A stretch of 64,000 nt of DNA from Planctomycetota bacterium (GCA_029260735.1 JAJDCR010000141.1:92758-156757), one strand, 5' to 3'. Counted from the stretch's first letter, positions 1 to 9,135 are shown. Numbers and translations: made by a program. Notes: a model not told the origin generated them from the sequence alone.

Positions 1-131
1 GCAATAACCACACATATTATAAAAATATGTTTTTTTCTAATCATCCTTATAATCCTTAAATTTTCGGAAATTCCCGATAAGCCAAACAACAACCACTATT
101 CTTCTAACTTTAGTCTACTCAAAATTATAAA

Positions 132-163
132 GTAGTCAAGGAAAATTTCCGACTGTTGACTAC
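132..163 (-). terminator. hairpin at the 3' end of the HtrA-like gene
   Basis: Arms GTAGTCA (132-138) and TGACTAC (157-163) are perfectly complementary. An inner GGAAA/TTTCC stem lies at 140-150. The structure overlaps the stop codon of the minus-strand gene. The T-tract beyond it on the minus strand is short, so termination is likely but not certain. Confidence 0.4.
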
Positions 164-1143
164 ATGAAATACGCACTCAATATCATTTGAACCAATATTG
201 TTTTGCCTCTTCTTTTCACAGTTAAAGTAATTTTTTGGTCAGGAAAAAATTTTTGAATGCTATTTTCAAACTCCTGAGAGCTTTTCAAAGGAATGTTCTC
301 AATAGCCAAAATTTCATCCCCCATTTGAAGTTCAGAAGCTTGAGCAGGACTCTGTTTATCTATCTCTGCAACAATAGCTAGTTTACTTAGTTTTTTCAAA
401 ACTATCCCTGTGTATATAACGGCTGTTTGGGTAAGAAAATGAGGAAAAACAAGAGGCATTTCTTGCTTAAGAAATTTTTCAAAAAAACTTTTCAAATGCT
501 CAGAGTTAAGCACTAAGCCAAGTTTAACAGAAGATCGATAAGCAGAAAAAATAACCCCGACAACCTGCCCATCTAAGTTAAACAAGGGCCCCCCAAAGTT
601 CCCTGGATTAATAGCAACATCCGTCTCCCAAGTTTGTAAGACCATACAACCCCGCGAAAAAGAAACTTTTTCATTCAAGCTCCCAATACTAAAAGCCACC
701 GCCAAATCATGAGAAATACTTCTGTATGAATTCCCCAAAGAAAGGACAATCTCTCCTATTGAAGCATCAGAGAGAGACAAGGGAGGAAGGTCTGATCGAG
801 AGATTTTGACTAAAACCAAAGGAGTTTTTTCATCGTAAGCAATCACTTGCCCCATTTCACATCTTCTGTCAAAAAAGGTACATTGCACTTCTATTCCATA
901 TTGCACCACCTCACGAGTAGTGACAAGAAGACCAGGAGCAATACTAAAACCTGTTCCGTAGTGCCGCCCTTTTTGAAGCAACTCCTCTTCACTTAACCGA
1001 GCAGATTTTTTTCCCTCTAGACCAACAATAGAAGGACAAAGTTCTCCATAGATCTCTTCTAAGTTCTGACTTAGAAGAGAAGAGAAGCAAGCTCCTAGAA
1101 AAAAGAAAGATATTAAAAAAGTTTTTTTTTGGCAAATTTTCAT
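160..1143 (-). CDS. HtrA/DegP-like trypsin-fold protein with PDZ domain, catalytic triad lost
   Basis: The 327 residues match the S1C (HtrA/Deg) layout: an export signal, a trypsin-like domain (about 35-230) and one C-terminal PDZ domain (about 240-320). The signal ends in LGAC at residues 16-19, a plausible lipobox, so the protein may be a lipoprotein. All three catalytic positions appear changed. The histidine motif VTNNHVV reads VTTREVV (Glu78), the Asp motif reads DEKTPL (Pro108), and GNSGGP reads GNFGGP (Phe183). The surrounding fold motifs (YGTGF, INPGN, GGPLFNLDGQVVGV) are intact. I infer a non-proteolytic, peptide-binding envelope protein. It is divergent to the gene at 1253 and separated from it by about 110 bases. 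Confidence 0.85.
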   Translation of the reverse strand: MKICQKKTFLISFFFLGACFSSLLSQNLEEIYGELCPSIVGLEGKKSARLSEEELLQKGRHYGTGFSIAPGLLVTTREVVQYGIEVQCTFFDRRCEMGQVIAYDEKTPLVLVKISRSDLPPLSLSDASIGEIVLSLGNSYRSISHDLAVAFSIGSLNEKVSFSRGCMVLQTWETDVAINPGNFGGPLFNLDGQVVGVIFSAYRSSVKLGLVLNSEHLKSFFEKFLKQEMPLVFPHFLTQTAVIYTGIVLKKLSKLAIVAEIDKQSPAQASELQMGDEILAIENIPLKSSQEFENSIQKFFPDQKITLTVKRRGKTILVQMILSAYFM

Positions 1144-1252
1144 GATAAATTTTATAATATTTTTTTATTTAATTTTTTTGGCTATGATGCAAAAAAAACA
1201 CAGAAGACTCTCTAAATTTTAATTTAAACCAACAAAAATAGCTCAAAAAAAT

Positions 1253-2830
1253 ATGAAATTCTTTTTTTTCTTCTTTATTTTAATTTTCCCCGTTTTTGCC
1301 CAAACAAAACCCTCTTTGAGCACTCGATCTCTTTATGCAAATTTTTATCGACCAGGATACTGGTCACCTATACTTTTAGAGTCGCCTTCTCCCTTACAAG
1401 GAACTCCCTTAATCACTATTCAGGGAGAAAACTTTGAGTTGAAAGTTCGTTTAAATAAAAAAAAGAAAGTGTTCTATCTTCCTGTAGAAAAAGACTATAC
1501 TCCCACAAAGGTTTCTTTTCTTGGCCAAGAAGTACTATCATCTTCTCTCCCCTGGAGAAAGTTATCTATTTCGGACAAGTTAATAGGAGTATGTATTTCT
1601 CCTCCTTATAATTTAGAGCTAATAGGAGAAAATATAAATCATCACTGGGGGAATCTAGTGGAAATGGAGGCTTTGCCTATAGCAGAAGGATTATTTTCTT
1701 TAAATCTGCTTATACTAGAGGATAGTTTCCTTAATAAAGATTCTCTCTCTTCTTTAGAAAAATGGGTCAATTTAGGAGGACATTTAATTTTTTTGGGAAA
1801 AGAGGAACTTTTTCCCCACTCCTACTCAAAAAAGCTACCTCTGCCTTTTCCTATTCCATCTGCTACTTTATCCCAAATAGGAGAAAGCGGGCATCTTTTA
1901 CAAATTTCAAAAGATTCTTTTTCTGAACTCCCCTGGAAAGATCTAGTTCAAATAACTCTAAAAGAAAAACCTATTCCGATCTATCCTCTTTCTTCAAAAA
2001 TTTTTCCCCAAATTTTTCCCCAATCTTGGGATCCTAATATTTATTTGACACTTTTTATTCTTTGCCTATGCCATTTGGTTATTTTATGGCTATGCTGCTC
2101 CTGGCTCGCCCGATCTTCTCAGAAAAACAACACTCCTTATTCAAAAAAAATTTTCTTTGCTAGCAGCATAACAATTATTTTTATTGGGGCCACTTTAGCT
2201 TACTTAGAAAAATACCAAGCCTGTTTATATGGCCATTTTTCTCTTTCGCAAATGTTTCCCAAAAGCTCTCAAAGTATTTGCCATCAGTACCATTTTTTTT
2301 CTCCATTGCGTTCTCTAAGATGGGAAAATAAGTTTTCTTCTCTTCCTTGGCCTTTAGGAGCTCAAAATTATTCATTGATAGAAGAAGAAAAAGGGTGGCT
2401 TGTCCGACAAGATAACTTTAGACCAGGCCAATACAGCCTGTGGTACACTTTGAGTAAAAAAGAACATATTGGAGTAGTGGAAGGTTTTTTATCGCCAAAA
2501 AGAATCACTTTTCGCAATGCTTTGAGTGGAGATTGGAATGGAGTTTTATGGAAAGACAAAAGGGGGTTTTTAAGTTTAGGAAAAGTAGCATCAGGAAAAA
2601 CCATAAAGGAAGATTTGGATAAAAACAGAATCCATAGATTTGCTCATATTGCACTACCTCCATTATGGCAAAAGCATCTTAGTCTTTTCCAAGAGATGGA
2701 AAAACGGCTTCCTTTCTCTATTATACAAAGTTTTTATGAAACAGAAGTATGGGATAAAAAACATAATAATTATGCTAATTATAAGAGAAAAGAAATTAGA
2801 TGGTTAAAATTAGAGAAAAAATCTCCTTAA
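1253..2830 (+). CDS. membrane protein of unknown function with signal peptide
   Basis: This 525-residue protein is not recognised by name. A signal peptide of Phe/Ile residues ends near FAQ (about residue 17). A region of roughly 240 residues predicted outside the membrane follows. It contains SLEKWVNLGGHLIFLG (about 165-180), which resembles the glutamine-amidotransferase-like fold found in some Bat-type membrane proteins. Two hydrophobic helices lie at about 262-285 and 298-316, and a C-terminal soluble domain follows. The gene converges on the FHA gene with only 8 bases between the stops. Function is unknown; a role in the envelope is inferred from topology only. Confidence 0.75.
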   Translation: MKFFFFFFILIFPVFAQTKPSLSTRSLYANFYRPGYWSPILLESPSPLQGTPLITIQGENFELKVRLNKKKKVFYLPVEKDYTPTKVSFLGQEVLSSSLPWRKLSISDKLIGVCISPPYNLELIGENINHHWGNLVEMEALPIAEGLFSLNLLILEDSFLNKDSLSSLEKWVNLGGHLIFLGKEELFPHSYSKKLPLPFPIPSATLSQIGESGHLLQISKDSFSELPWKDLVQITLKEKPIPIYPLSSKIFPQIFPQSWDPNIYLTLFILCLCHLVILWLCCSWLARSSQKNNTPYSKKIFFASSITIIFIGATLAYLEKYQACLYGHFSLSQMFPKSSQSICHQYHFFSPLRSLRWENKFSSLPWPLGAQNYSLIEEEKGWLVRQDNFRPGQYSLWYTLSKKEHIGVVEGFLSPKRITFRNALSGDWNGVLWKDKRGFLSLGKVASGKTIKEDLDKNRIHRFAHIALPPLWQKHLSLFQEMEKRLPFSIIQSFYETEVWDKKHNNYANYKRKEIRWLKLEKKSP

Positions 2831-2838
2831 TTTTTTTC

Positions 2839-3453
2839 CTAGCGATCAAGTCTTTCGTAACGAAGCTTAAATTTTGATTCTGTAATACGCTCAGAAAAAC
2901 GTATAATATTTAAACACTCTCCAAAACCAAAATAATCATTACTGTCCCAATGAATGATCTTGTCTTTAACAACCGAGACATCGTTTAGCTTAGTACCATT
3001 GGTACTACCTTTTTTAAAGGTTCCAATATCATGATAGCAAATTTGTTTTTTTTCATTTAGAAAAATGAGACCGTGCTCACGAGAAACAAAAGGATCCATA
3101 TCAACTTTCTGACTATCGGCAAAGGGACGAAAGTGATTATGGGCATATCTCCCCATGGCTAAACACATAGCACGCCCTAGATCCCCTAGATGAAAAAGCT
3201 CTTTTTCCACCACGATAAGTTCTTCATATTCCAAGGACTCTAGCAAAGGCTTAGTTTTCTCTTTACTATCGAAAAAACGATGCTTGACTTCCAACCGAGT
3301 CAAAAAAACGCGTGCTATCGGCGTGGAGTTCGAGATTTTCTCTTGGACTTCTTTTTCATCGAACCTTAAAAGATCCAAGTAGGTCTCCCGAGGTTCCTGT
3401 AACTTAGCAATATCTTTTAAGGTTATGGAGGTTAGATGGTCACCCATGGACAA
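2839..3453 (-). CDS. FHA domain protein
   Basis: The 204-residue protein has a forkhead-associated domain in its C-terminal half. The hallmark motifs are SREH and GSTNGT, with a following strand pattern (KLNDVSVVKDKIIHWDSND). FHA domains bind phosphothreonine peptides, which fits the abundance of Ser/Thr kinases in this window. The N-terminal 90 residues are not recognised. No signal peptide or membrane segment is seen, so it is probably cytoplasmic. It is a single gene, and a perfect inverted repeat lies 32 bases upstream of its start. Confidence 0.85.
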   Translation of the reverse strand: MSMGDHLTSITLKDIAKLQEPRETYLDLLRFDEKEVQEKISNSTPIARVFLTRLEVKHRFFDSKEKTKPLLESLEYEELIVVEKELFHLGDLGRAMCLAMGRYAHNHFRPFADSQKVDMDPFVSREHGLIFLNEKKQICYHDIGTFKKGSTNGTKLNDVSVVKDKIIHWDSNDYFGFGECLNIIRFSERITESKFKLRYERLDR

Positions 3454-3484
3454 AACTTTCTTTTGCGATTATTCAAGAAATAAA

Positions 3485-3508
3485 AAGTGATTTACAGGAT
3501 AATCACTT
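3485..3508. promoter_or_regulatory. inverted repeat upstream of the FHA gene
   Basis: AAGTGATT (3485-3492) and AATCACTT (3501-3508) are perfect complements separated by 8 bases. The position just upstream of the minus-strand FHA gene fits an operator for a dimeric regulator. It could also be a simple hairpin. No regulator can be assigned. Confidence 0.35.
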
Positions 3509-3631
3509 ATTGAGGTAGAGTTGAGGCAGAGAAGTAAATTACGCATATAATAGTTTTTTTGCGAACAAATTTCAAGCATTTAAGTTTTCTATTTTTAAAA
3601 CAACAATTTGTTTTGTTATGATATCCAAAAT

Positions 3632-3664
3632 TTCCAGATGATTCTGGAAGGCGTTTTTCTCGCC
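3632..3664 (+). promoter_or_regulatory. two small hairpins in the thrS leader
   Basis: A perfect 7-bp hairpin (TTCCAGA, loop TGAT, TCTGGAA; 3632-3649) is followed at once by GGCG/CGCC (3650-3664). They lie about 70 bases before thrS. This could be leader structure or the end of an upstream transcript. No T-box elements are visible. Confidence 0.3.
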
Positions 3665-3731
3665 TGGTATTATCAACCTTTGAAGTAATTAGAAAAGTTG
3701 AAAAGTTTTTTCTTGAAGAATGGAGTTTTTT

Positions 3732-5693
3732 GTGAGTATGATACAACTGAAGGTAGATGGTGAAGTTTTTGATTGTGAGCCAGGAGTAAAACCCTCTGAT
3801 TTATATGAAAAATTCGGAGTAAAAGAAGAAGAAGCTCTCGCTGCAAAAATGAATGGAAAAACCATTGACCTATACATTCCCCTCCAAGAATCTGGAGATT
3901 TTTCCTATGTACAAGTAGGAAGCCAAGAGGGGTTAGAAATTATGCGCCATTCAATGGCTCACCTAATGGCCCAAGCAATTCTTCGAATATATAAGAATGT
4001 TGAATTTGCAATTGGCCCCGTTATTGAAAATGGGTTTTACTACGACTTTGATTTAGAGCATACTTTTACTCCAGAAGACTTTGATAAGATCGAAGCCGAA
4101 ATGCAACGTATTATTAAGGAAAATATTCCTATTCGTCGCTTTGAGTGCAGCAAAGAAAAAAGTCGAGAGATACTAGAAAAGCAACGAGCCCGTTTCAAGC
4201 AAGAATTACTAGAAGAAATTGATGAGAAAGAAACCTTTAGCTTTTACGAACAAGGAGATTTCACAGACTGGTGCCGTGGACCTCATGTCGACAGAACAGG
4301 TAAATTAAAAGAATTTAAATTACTAAATGTCGCGGGGGCCTATTGGCGAGGCGATGAAAAGAGAAATATGCTGCAAAGAGTTTATGCCACAGGTTTTTTT
4401 GAAAAAACAAGTCTGGAGGAATACCTCTTTCAACGGGAAGAAGCCAAAAAACGAGATCATCGTAAATTAGGCAAAGATCTCGATTTCTTTTCTTTTCATG
4501 AAGAGGGACCTGGTTTCCCTTTTTGGCATCCTAATGGAACTGTCCTCTACAAAGAAGTAAGACGCTATGTTGATGAAATTCTCATTGATCACGACTACCA
4601 AGAAATTATGACTCCAATGATTCTAAATGAGACATTGTGGCATCAAAGTGGACACTGGGATCATTACCGAGATAACATGTACTTTGTTGACATTGATGAA
4701 CAGAACTTTGCAGTCAAACCCATGAACTGCCCTGGTTGTTGTCTAATCTATAAAAATACTCCGCGCTCGTTTCGAGATTTACCAGCAAAATATGCTGAGT
4801 GGGGTCAAGTCCATCGTCATGAGAAACGAGGTGTTCTTTCTGGTTTGCAAAGAGTTCGCTGCTTTACTCAAGATGACGCTCATGTATTTTGTCTAATGGA
4901 ACAAATGGAAGAGCAGTTGATCGACATGATGAACATGATAGATACAATCTATCGAAAATTTGGTTTCGACTACAAAACTGAGCTTTCGACTCGGCCTAAA
5001 AACTCTATTGGCTCTGATGAAGTATGGGAAGCTTCAGAGAAATCACTCGAAAATGCTTTGATTAAAAAAGGAGCCGAATATAAAATCAATCCAGGAGACG
5101 GTGCTTTCTATGGACCAAAGATTGATTTCCACATAAAAGATTGCCTAGGACGTTCTTGGCAATGTGGTACAATTCAAGTAGATATGTCTATGCCCGAACG
5201 ATTTGACCTCAGCTATGCTGGCCAAGATAATCAGAAGCATCGTCCTATCATGATCCACCGAGCTCTTCTCGGATCCCTAGAGAGATTTGTCAGTATAATG
5301 ATCGAGCATTTTGGGGGAGCATTCCCTACATGGCTGGCTCCTGAGCAAATCCGAGTTCTGCCTATCAGCAGCAAAAAACATTTAGACTATGCTAGTGAGG
5401 TGACTAAAAAACTAAAGAAAGCTGGCTTTCGTGTTAGCTTAAACAGCCGAGGCCAAAAATTAGGTTATGAAATCCGAGAAGGAGAGGTAAAGAAAATTCC
5501 TTACCTTCTCATTGTCGGAAATCGCGAAAAAGAAAACGGAGAAGTATCTGTGCGCTCTTACCATAAAGGTGATTTAAAGAGCATGCCGATAGACCACTTC
5601 ATTGAAACAGTTTCTCAGGAAATTTCCGAGCGAAAAATGGAATGCCCTTTTGTTAAAAAAGAAGAGGTCAAAAAAGAAGAAGCGGCTAGCTGA
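3732..5693 (+). CDS. thrS: threonine--tRNA ligase
   Basis: This cytoplasmic enzyme charges tRNA-Thr. About 653 residues carry the full domain order: N-terminal TGS domain, the SAD second domain with the HSMAH zinc/editing motif (IMRHSMAHLMAQA), the class II catalytic core, and a C-terminal anticodon-binding domain (QIRVLPIS onward). The core holds MNCPGC (zinc-binding Cys) and motif 2 (RHEKRGVLSGLQRVRCFTQDD). I prefer GTG at 3732 because GGAG sits at 3722-3725 with a 6-base spacer. An ATG at 3720 overlaps that site, and a third option is ATG 3738. The C-terminus ends in a short Lys/Glu-rich tail. infC does not follow; ruvA does, after a long hairpin. Confidence 0.97.
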   Translation: MSMIQLKVDGEVFDCEPGVKPSDLYEKFGVKEEEALAAKMNGKTIDLYIPLQESGDFSYVQVGSQEGLEIMRHSMAHLMAQAILRIYKNVEFAIGPVIENGFYYDFDLEHTFTPEDFDKIEAEMQRIIKENIPIRRFECSKEKSREILEKQRARFKQELLEEIDEKETFSFYEQGDFTDWCRGPHVDRTGKLKEFKLLNVAGAYWRGDEKRNMLQRVYATGFFEKTSLEEYLFQREEAKKRDHRKLGKDLDFFSFHEEGPGFPFWHPNGTVLYKEVRRYVDEILIDHDYQEIMTPMILNETLWHQSGHWDHYRDNMYFVDIDEQNFAVKPMNCPGCCLIYKNTPRSFRDLPAKYAEWGQVHRHEKRGVLSGLQRVRCFTQDDAHVFCLMEQMEEQLIDMMNMIDTIYRKFGFDYKTELSTRPKNSIGSDEVWEASEKSLENALIKKGAEYKINPGDGAFYGPKIDFHIKDCLGRSWQCGTIQVDMSMPERFDLSYAGQDNQKHRPIMIHRALLGSLERFVSIMIEHFGGAFPTWLAPEQIRVLPISSKKHLDYASEVTKKLKKAGFRVSLNSRGQKLGYEIREGEVKKIPYLLIVGNREKENGEVSVRSYHKGDLKSMPIDHFIETVSQEISERKMECPFVKKEEVKKEEAAS

Positions 5694-5702
5694 TAAACCC
5701 TT

Positions 5703-5785
5703 GGAGGGTGAGGCTCCTGCCGCGCCGGAGATGTGCTTTGTTTCTAGCCAAGCACATCCCCTGTTCGGCAGGAGCCTCACCCTCC
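5703..5785. repeat. long nested palindromic repeat between thrS and ruvA
   Basis: The outer arms are a perfect 20-bp inverted repeat (5703-5722 and 5766-5785, beginning GGAGGGTGAGGCTCC). A second perfect 9-bp pair, GATGTGCTT/AAGCACATC (5730-5738, 5750-5758), is nested inside. A 7-by-7 internal loop separates the two stems. The element is much richer in G+C than its surroundings. A small stem CCGTG/CACGG follows (5788-5805). It looks like a REP-type interspersed repeat and may end thrS transcription. Confidence 0.8.
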
Positions 5786-5865
5786 ACCCGTGCGTAGTAA
5801 CACGGTCACAACGATAATGATCAAAGGCTAACAAATCAAAAACAAGACAGGAAAACAAAAAATAT

Positions 5866-6447
5866 ATGTTTGAGTATCTAAAAGGGAAGGTTATCTCCTG
5901 TGAGGGGGGAAAGCTAGTTTTAGACGTGGGGCAAGTGGGTTTTGCTATCAAGGTGCCACTTTCTACCGAGGTAAATCTGAAAACTCAAAGTGAAGCAACA
6001 GTTTTAGTAAGTACATCCATTCGAGACGACAGTATCCGCATTTTTGGCTTTTCAACGGAGGAGGAACGTCTCCTCTTTGAAAAACTTCAAACTATTAGTG
6101 GTGTAGGCCCCGCCTTAGCTCTTGCTGTATTGTCTGGAGGAACTCCCGCCCAATTAAGAGAAGCTATCCTTTCAGAGAATTTAGCTTTTTTTAAGAAAAT
6201 AAAAGGAGCTGGTCCTAAAACAGCCAAGAGAATTATCCTTGAATTAAAAGGAAGTATCCAAGATCTCCCCTTAACAATGAGCCCAGATTCTCAACAAGCC
6301 CCTCTCTACAAGGATGCACTATCTGCTTTGATTGCTCTGGGCATAGCCGAACCTATAGCAAAAGAAGCTGTCGAAAAAGGAGTTACTCAACTAGGCCCAG
6401 AAGCTTCATTAGATGAACTCATTCGTAAATCCCTACAAGAAATTTAA
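5866..6447 (+). CDS. ruvA: Holliday junction branch migration protein RuvA
   Basis: RuvA binds Holliday junctions and recruits the RuvB helicase motor. The 193-residue length is close to the family norm. An N-terminal OB-fold domain (MFEYLKGKV... VSTSIRDDSIRIFGF) is followed by two helix-hairpin-helix motifs (SGVGPALALAVLSG and IKGAGPKTAKRIILELK). A C-terminal UBA-like domain (DALSALIALGIAEPIAKEAV) normally contacts RuvB. ruvB and ruvC are not in this window. The gene is followed at 20 bases by a Fur-family gene, probably in the same transcript. Confidence 0.96.
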   Translation: MFEYLKGKVISCEGGKLVLDVGQVGFAIKVPLSTEVNLKTQSEATVLVSTSIRDDSIRIFGFSTEEERLLFEKLQTISGVGPALALAVLSGGTPAQLREAILSENLAFFKKIKGAGPKTAKRIILELKGSIQDLPLTMSPDSQQAPLYKDALSALIALGIAEPIAKEAVEKGVTQLGPEASLDELIRKSLQEI

Positions 6448-6466
6448 ACATCCCTAAGGAACTAAA

Positions 6467-6922
6467 ATGGAAATGGATAAAGCCGAAATAAAAAAACTCG
6501 CTGAGTTTTGTCAAAAAATGGGGCTTAAATTTACCTCTGCCCGCCGCAAAGTTTTAGAAACTATTATGGCCTGCCCTTCCCATTTCCAGGCAGAAGACCT
6601 CTTAGTTCAAATGAGACAGCAAGGAGTCAAAGTTTCCAAGGCTAGTATTTACAGGACTCTTCCTTTGCTTGTCCAAGGAAGTTTTATTCGAGAAGTAGGT
6701 GTTGGTGACAAACAAACCCATTACCAGTACAGTTATGGTCGTCCTGCCCTTGATCATCTAATTTGCTTAAACTGTGGAAAAATTTCCGAGTTCCGGGAGT
6801 CTAAAGTAAACTTAGCTTTGCAAGAAATTTACCAAAAATATGGTTTCACTCCAAAAAAAGAAGTTATTTTGGAGATAGAAGGCTACTGCGAGTTTTGTCG
6901 GCACGCTATTCCTGAGAGCTAA
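6467..6922 (+). CDS. Fur-family metalloregulator (Fur/PerR/Zur type)
   Basis: The 151 residues form a winged-helix DNA-binding domain (about 15-85, with TSARRKVLETI and KASIYRTLPLLV) and a metal-binding dimer domain. Two CxxC pairs (CLNCGK and CEFCRH) form the structural zinc site. HFQAEDLL and the DHLICL segment supply typical regulatory-metal ligands. Fur, PerR and Zur cannot be separated safely by eye. AAGGA sits upstream of ATG 6467; ATG 6473 is a possible alternative. It shares its orientation with ruvA and converges on the mutase gene. Confidence 0.9.
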   Translation: MEMDKAEIKKLAEFCQKMGLKFTSARRKVLETIMACPSHFQAEDLLVQMRQQGVKVSKASIYRTLPLLVQGSFIREVGVGDKQTHYQYSYGRPALDHLICLNCGKISEFRESKVNLALQEIYQKYGFTPKKEVILEIEGYCEFCRHAIPES

Positions 6923-6944
6923 GAGCTACAACAAAAAGAGATTT

Positions 6945-8870
6945 TTAGATCCCCGAAATCACTTCAACAACATCTGCCCCTTGAAAAATTAATCCAGAAA
7001 TATCTGTATTATCGCCAGAGTATCGACCAACCACAAAAATTTTAAGGCTCGGAAAATCTCGTTTAATATCACTAACTAAGAGAGAAATTTTTTCTTCGTA
7101 ACTTATATCGCTACCGCAAAAAGCCACTGCACTATATTTGTCCAAGTTTTTCATTTCAGCCTCTTCTTCAACAATTATGGGAGTTATTCCTCCACATGCT
7201 AAAAAATCTTGGGCAAAAGCTAGTCTCTGCTTAGTAGTATCCTCCTTGTCCAATAAAAGTAAACAAACTTTCTTAGATTGCTGAGTTTCTCTCAGCTTTT
7301 CAAAAACTTCAGCTCCTCGGCAACTTTCGAGAGGACTCACAACAAGAGAAGCTTTTTCTTCCAAATCCCAACGAGGAGCCTTACTAAGCACTTGTTCAGC
7401 CAACCCCTCTAAGCTAGAGAAATCTACTTCTGGAAAAACAACCACACTTGTTTTTTTCTTACTCTTCTGCCCCAAAGACAAAATTTTTTCTTTTTCTGCA
7501 ATAGAGTAAAGATTCGTTCCCAACAAAATTTCTTTTCTTGTTCTAAGAAGTTTTTTTCTATATTTAAGACTTGTTGCGATTTCTTTTTGAATGAAACCAC
7601 TTTGTAAAGCTTTCAAGAGGCCACCTTCTTTTTCAACATCTTGAAAAATTTTCCAACTTTCTTCGACAAACTGCTGGGTAAGATTCTCCAAGTAATAAGA
7701 TCCTCCAGCTGGATCTAAACTCCGATGAAGATTACTCTCTTCCTTTATTAGATTTTGAATATTACGAGCCAAGCGCTGAGCGTCAGGATCATTTTCTTCC
7801 TTGTCTTGATTATGAGAGCTCGTTGTAATGTAGTTGCTCCCCCCGATAACTGCAGCCATTGTTTCTGTTGTTGTCCTTAGCAAGTTAGTGTAGGGATCAC
7901 AGACTGTTTTGTTCCACAAAGAACTTTGACTACGAATTTTCATTTGAGCCTTTCCTGCTCCATCTGGATCAAATTTAGTATATATTTGCCCCCAAAGAAA
8001 GCGAGCTGCTCTTAGCTTAGCAATTTCAAAAAAGAAATTAGTTCCTATGGAAAAAGAAAAAAGGCAAGAGGAGTTAATTTCGGCAGGGCTAAGACCTTTT
8101 TCGGTAAACTGATCAAAGTATTCTACTGCAGCCGCTAAGGTAAACGCCAGTTCTTGGGCAAGAGTTGCTCCCGCTTGATGCCAAGAAGAACTGCTGATTG
8201 TGAGGCCAAAGAAGCCAGGAAGATGGCTTTGAATAAAATGAAATAAACGATAGCAAGAATCAAAAGGATCTTTCCCATGAACTTCACCTTGACAAGATAA
8301 AGTATGAACAAGATCGTTGTCAATGGAGCCAAAAATTTTATGGAGAGGGACATTTTTTTCTTGGGCCCACACAACAAGATTTGCCATAACCCATGAACTA
8401 GCAGAGCCAGCAGAAAGAGAAAGAGAAAAACTGTCGTCTAAAATTTTTTCCTCCATTTTTTCCCACAAAGAAGAAAAAGATTCCGCAGAAAAATTTTCCC
8501 AGGAAAAACCAGGAGAAAAAACAAACCCTACTTCATCTAATCCCCCAGAAATGCCTTTGTGCATCATTTTGTTCGTCAATAAGGGATCTTCCACGAAAAA
8601 ATTTTGACTAATAGACCAAGCTAACTTTTTTTCGCCAGAGTGACTTCCTCGTAGGTAAGGATACTCTCCTGGAAGAGAAGAGGATATAGTTTTCCACTCT
8701 TCTTGGTCATAATAAGGCTGAACAGATATGTTATCAAATGTCTTCCAAGTAAATTTTTCGCGAAAGTTACCTTTTCCCCAAGCATCTTCTGCCATTTTCT
8801 CCCATTGTTCTCGTGAATGTGCAGGAAAATCTTCAAATAGTTTTGATCGTTTTGATAATGAATCCGTCAT
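6945..8870 (-). CDS. methylmalonyl-CoA mutase small (beta) subunit-like protein
   Basis: The 641 residues align with the methylmalonyl-CoA mutase family. The opening (EDFPAHSREQWEKMAEDAWGK) and overall size are typical of the small subunit. The TIM-barrel part includes RAARFLWGQ, RTTTETMAAVIGGSNYI and DPAGGSYYLE. The C-terminal flavodoxin-like domain lacks the cobalamin-ligating DxHxxG motif (it reads KQRLAFAQDFLACGG), as expected of the non-catalytic subunit. Its usual catalytic partner is not adjacent: the neighbours are a Fur-family gene and a kinase operon. AAGGAAAG precedes the ATG. It may serve propionate or succinyl-CoA metabolism together with a subunit encoded elsewhere. Confidence 0.88.
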   Translation of the reverse strand: MTDSLSKRSKLFEDFPAHSREQWEKMAEDAWGKGNFREKFTWKTFDNISVQPYYDQEEWKTISSSLPGEYPYLRGSHSGEKKLAWSISQNFFVEDPLLTNKMMHKGISGGLDEVGFVFSPGFSWENFSAESFSSLWEKMEEKILDDSFSLSLSAGSASSWVMANLVVWAQEKNVPLHKIFGSIDNDLVHTLSCQGEVHGKDPFDSCYRLFHFIQSHLPGFFGLTISSSSWHQAGATLAQELAFTLAAAVEYFDQFTEKGLSPAEINSSCLFSFSIGTNFFFEIAKLRAARFLWGQIYTKFDPDGAGKAQMKIRSQSSLWNKTVCDPYTNLLRTTTETMAAVIGGSNYITTSSHNQDKEENDPDAQRLARNIQNLIKEESNLHRSLDPAGGSYYLENLTQQFVEESWKIFQDVEKEGGLLKALQSGFIQKEIATSLKYRKKLLRTRKEILLGTNLYSIAEKEKILSLGQKSKKKTSVVVFPEVDFSSLEGLAEQVLSKAPRWDLEEKASLVVSPLESCRGAEVFEKLRETQQSKKVCLLLLDKEDTTKQRLAFAQDFLACGGITPIIVEEEAEMKNLDKYSAVAFCGSDISYEEKISLLVSDIKRDFPSLKIFVVGRYSGDNTDISGLIFQGADVVEVISGI

Positions 8871-9023
8871 TTTCTTTCCTTCTTAAGAAGTTATTCAAAA
8901 AAGTTTTTGGCATTATAAATAAAGCTGTTCAGTCGAGCAAAAGGAATTTATGATCTAAAGGATAATTATTTTGCTACAATCTCACCTAAATTTTCTCTTT
9001 TATTTCCTAAACCAGAGACTAAC

Positions 9024-9052
9024 TTGACTTTTTCTCTCTACAGAGATAGAAT
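9024..9052 (+). promoter_or_regulatory. sigma-70-type promoter of the kinase-rseP operon
   Basis: TTGACT (9024-9029), a 17-base spacer and TAGAAT (9047-9052) are followed 83 bases later by the first kinase gene. Spacing and hexamers fit the housekeeping consensus. Confidence 0.6.
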
Positions 9053-9135
9053 ATTAGCAATGTCTGTTTGAAAGTAAATGAAATATATTTCCTATTCCAA
9101 AAAAGGCCTAGAATACTTGATGTGAGGAGCATGGA

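Noticed and set aside
3454..3731. T-box riboswitch upstream of thrS
   Set aside because: No T-box sequence or specifier-loop pattern can be read; only two small hairpins are present.
5602..5817. Short frames across the thrS-ruvA gap on both strands
   Set aside because: They run through the perfect hairpin and overlap thrS in another frame; no ribosome site or protein-like composition.
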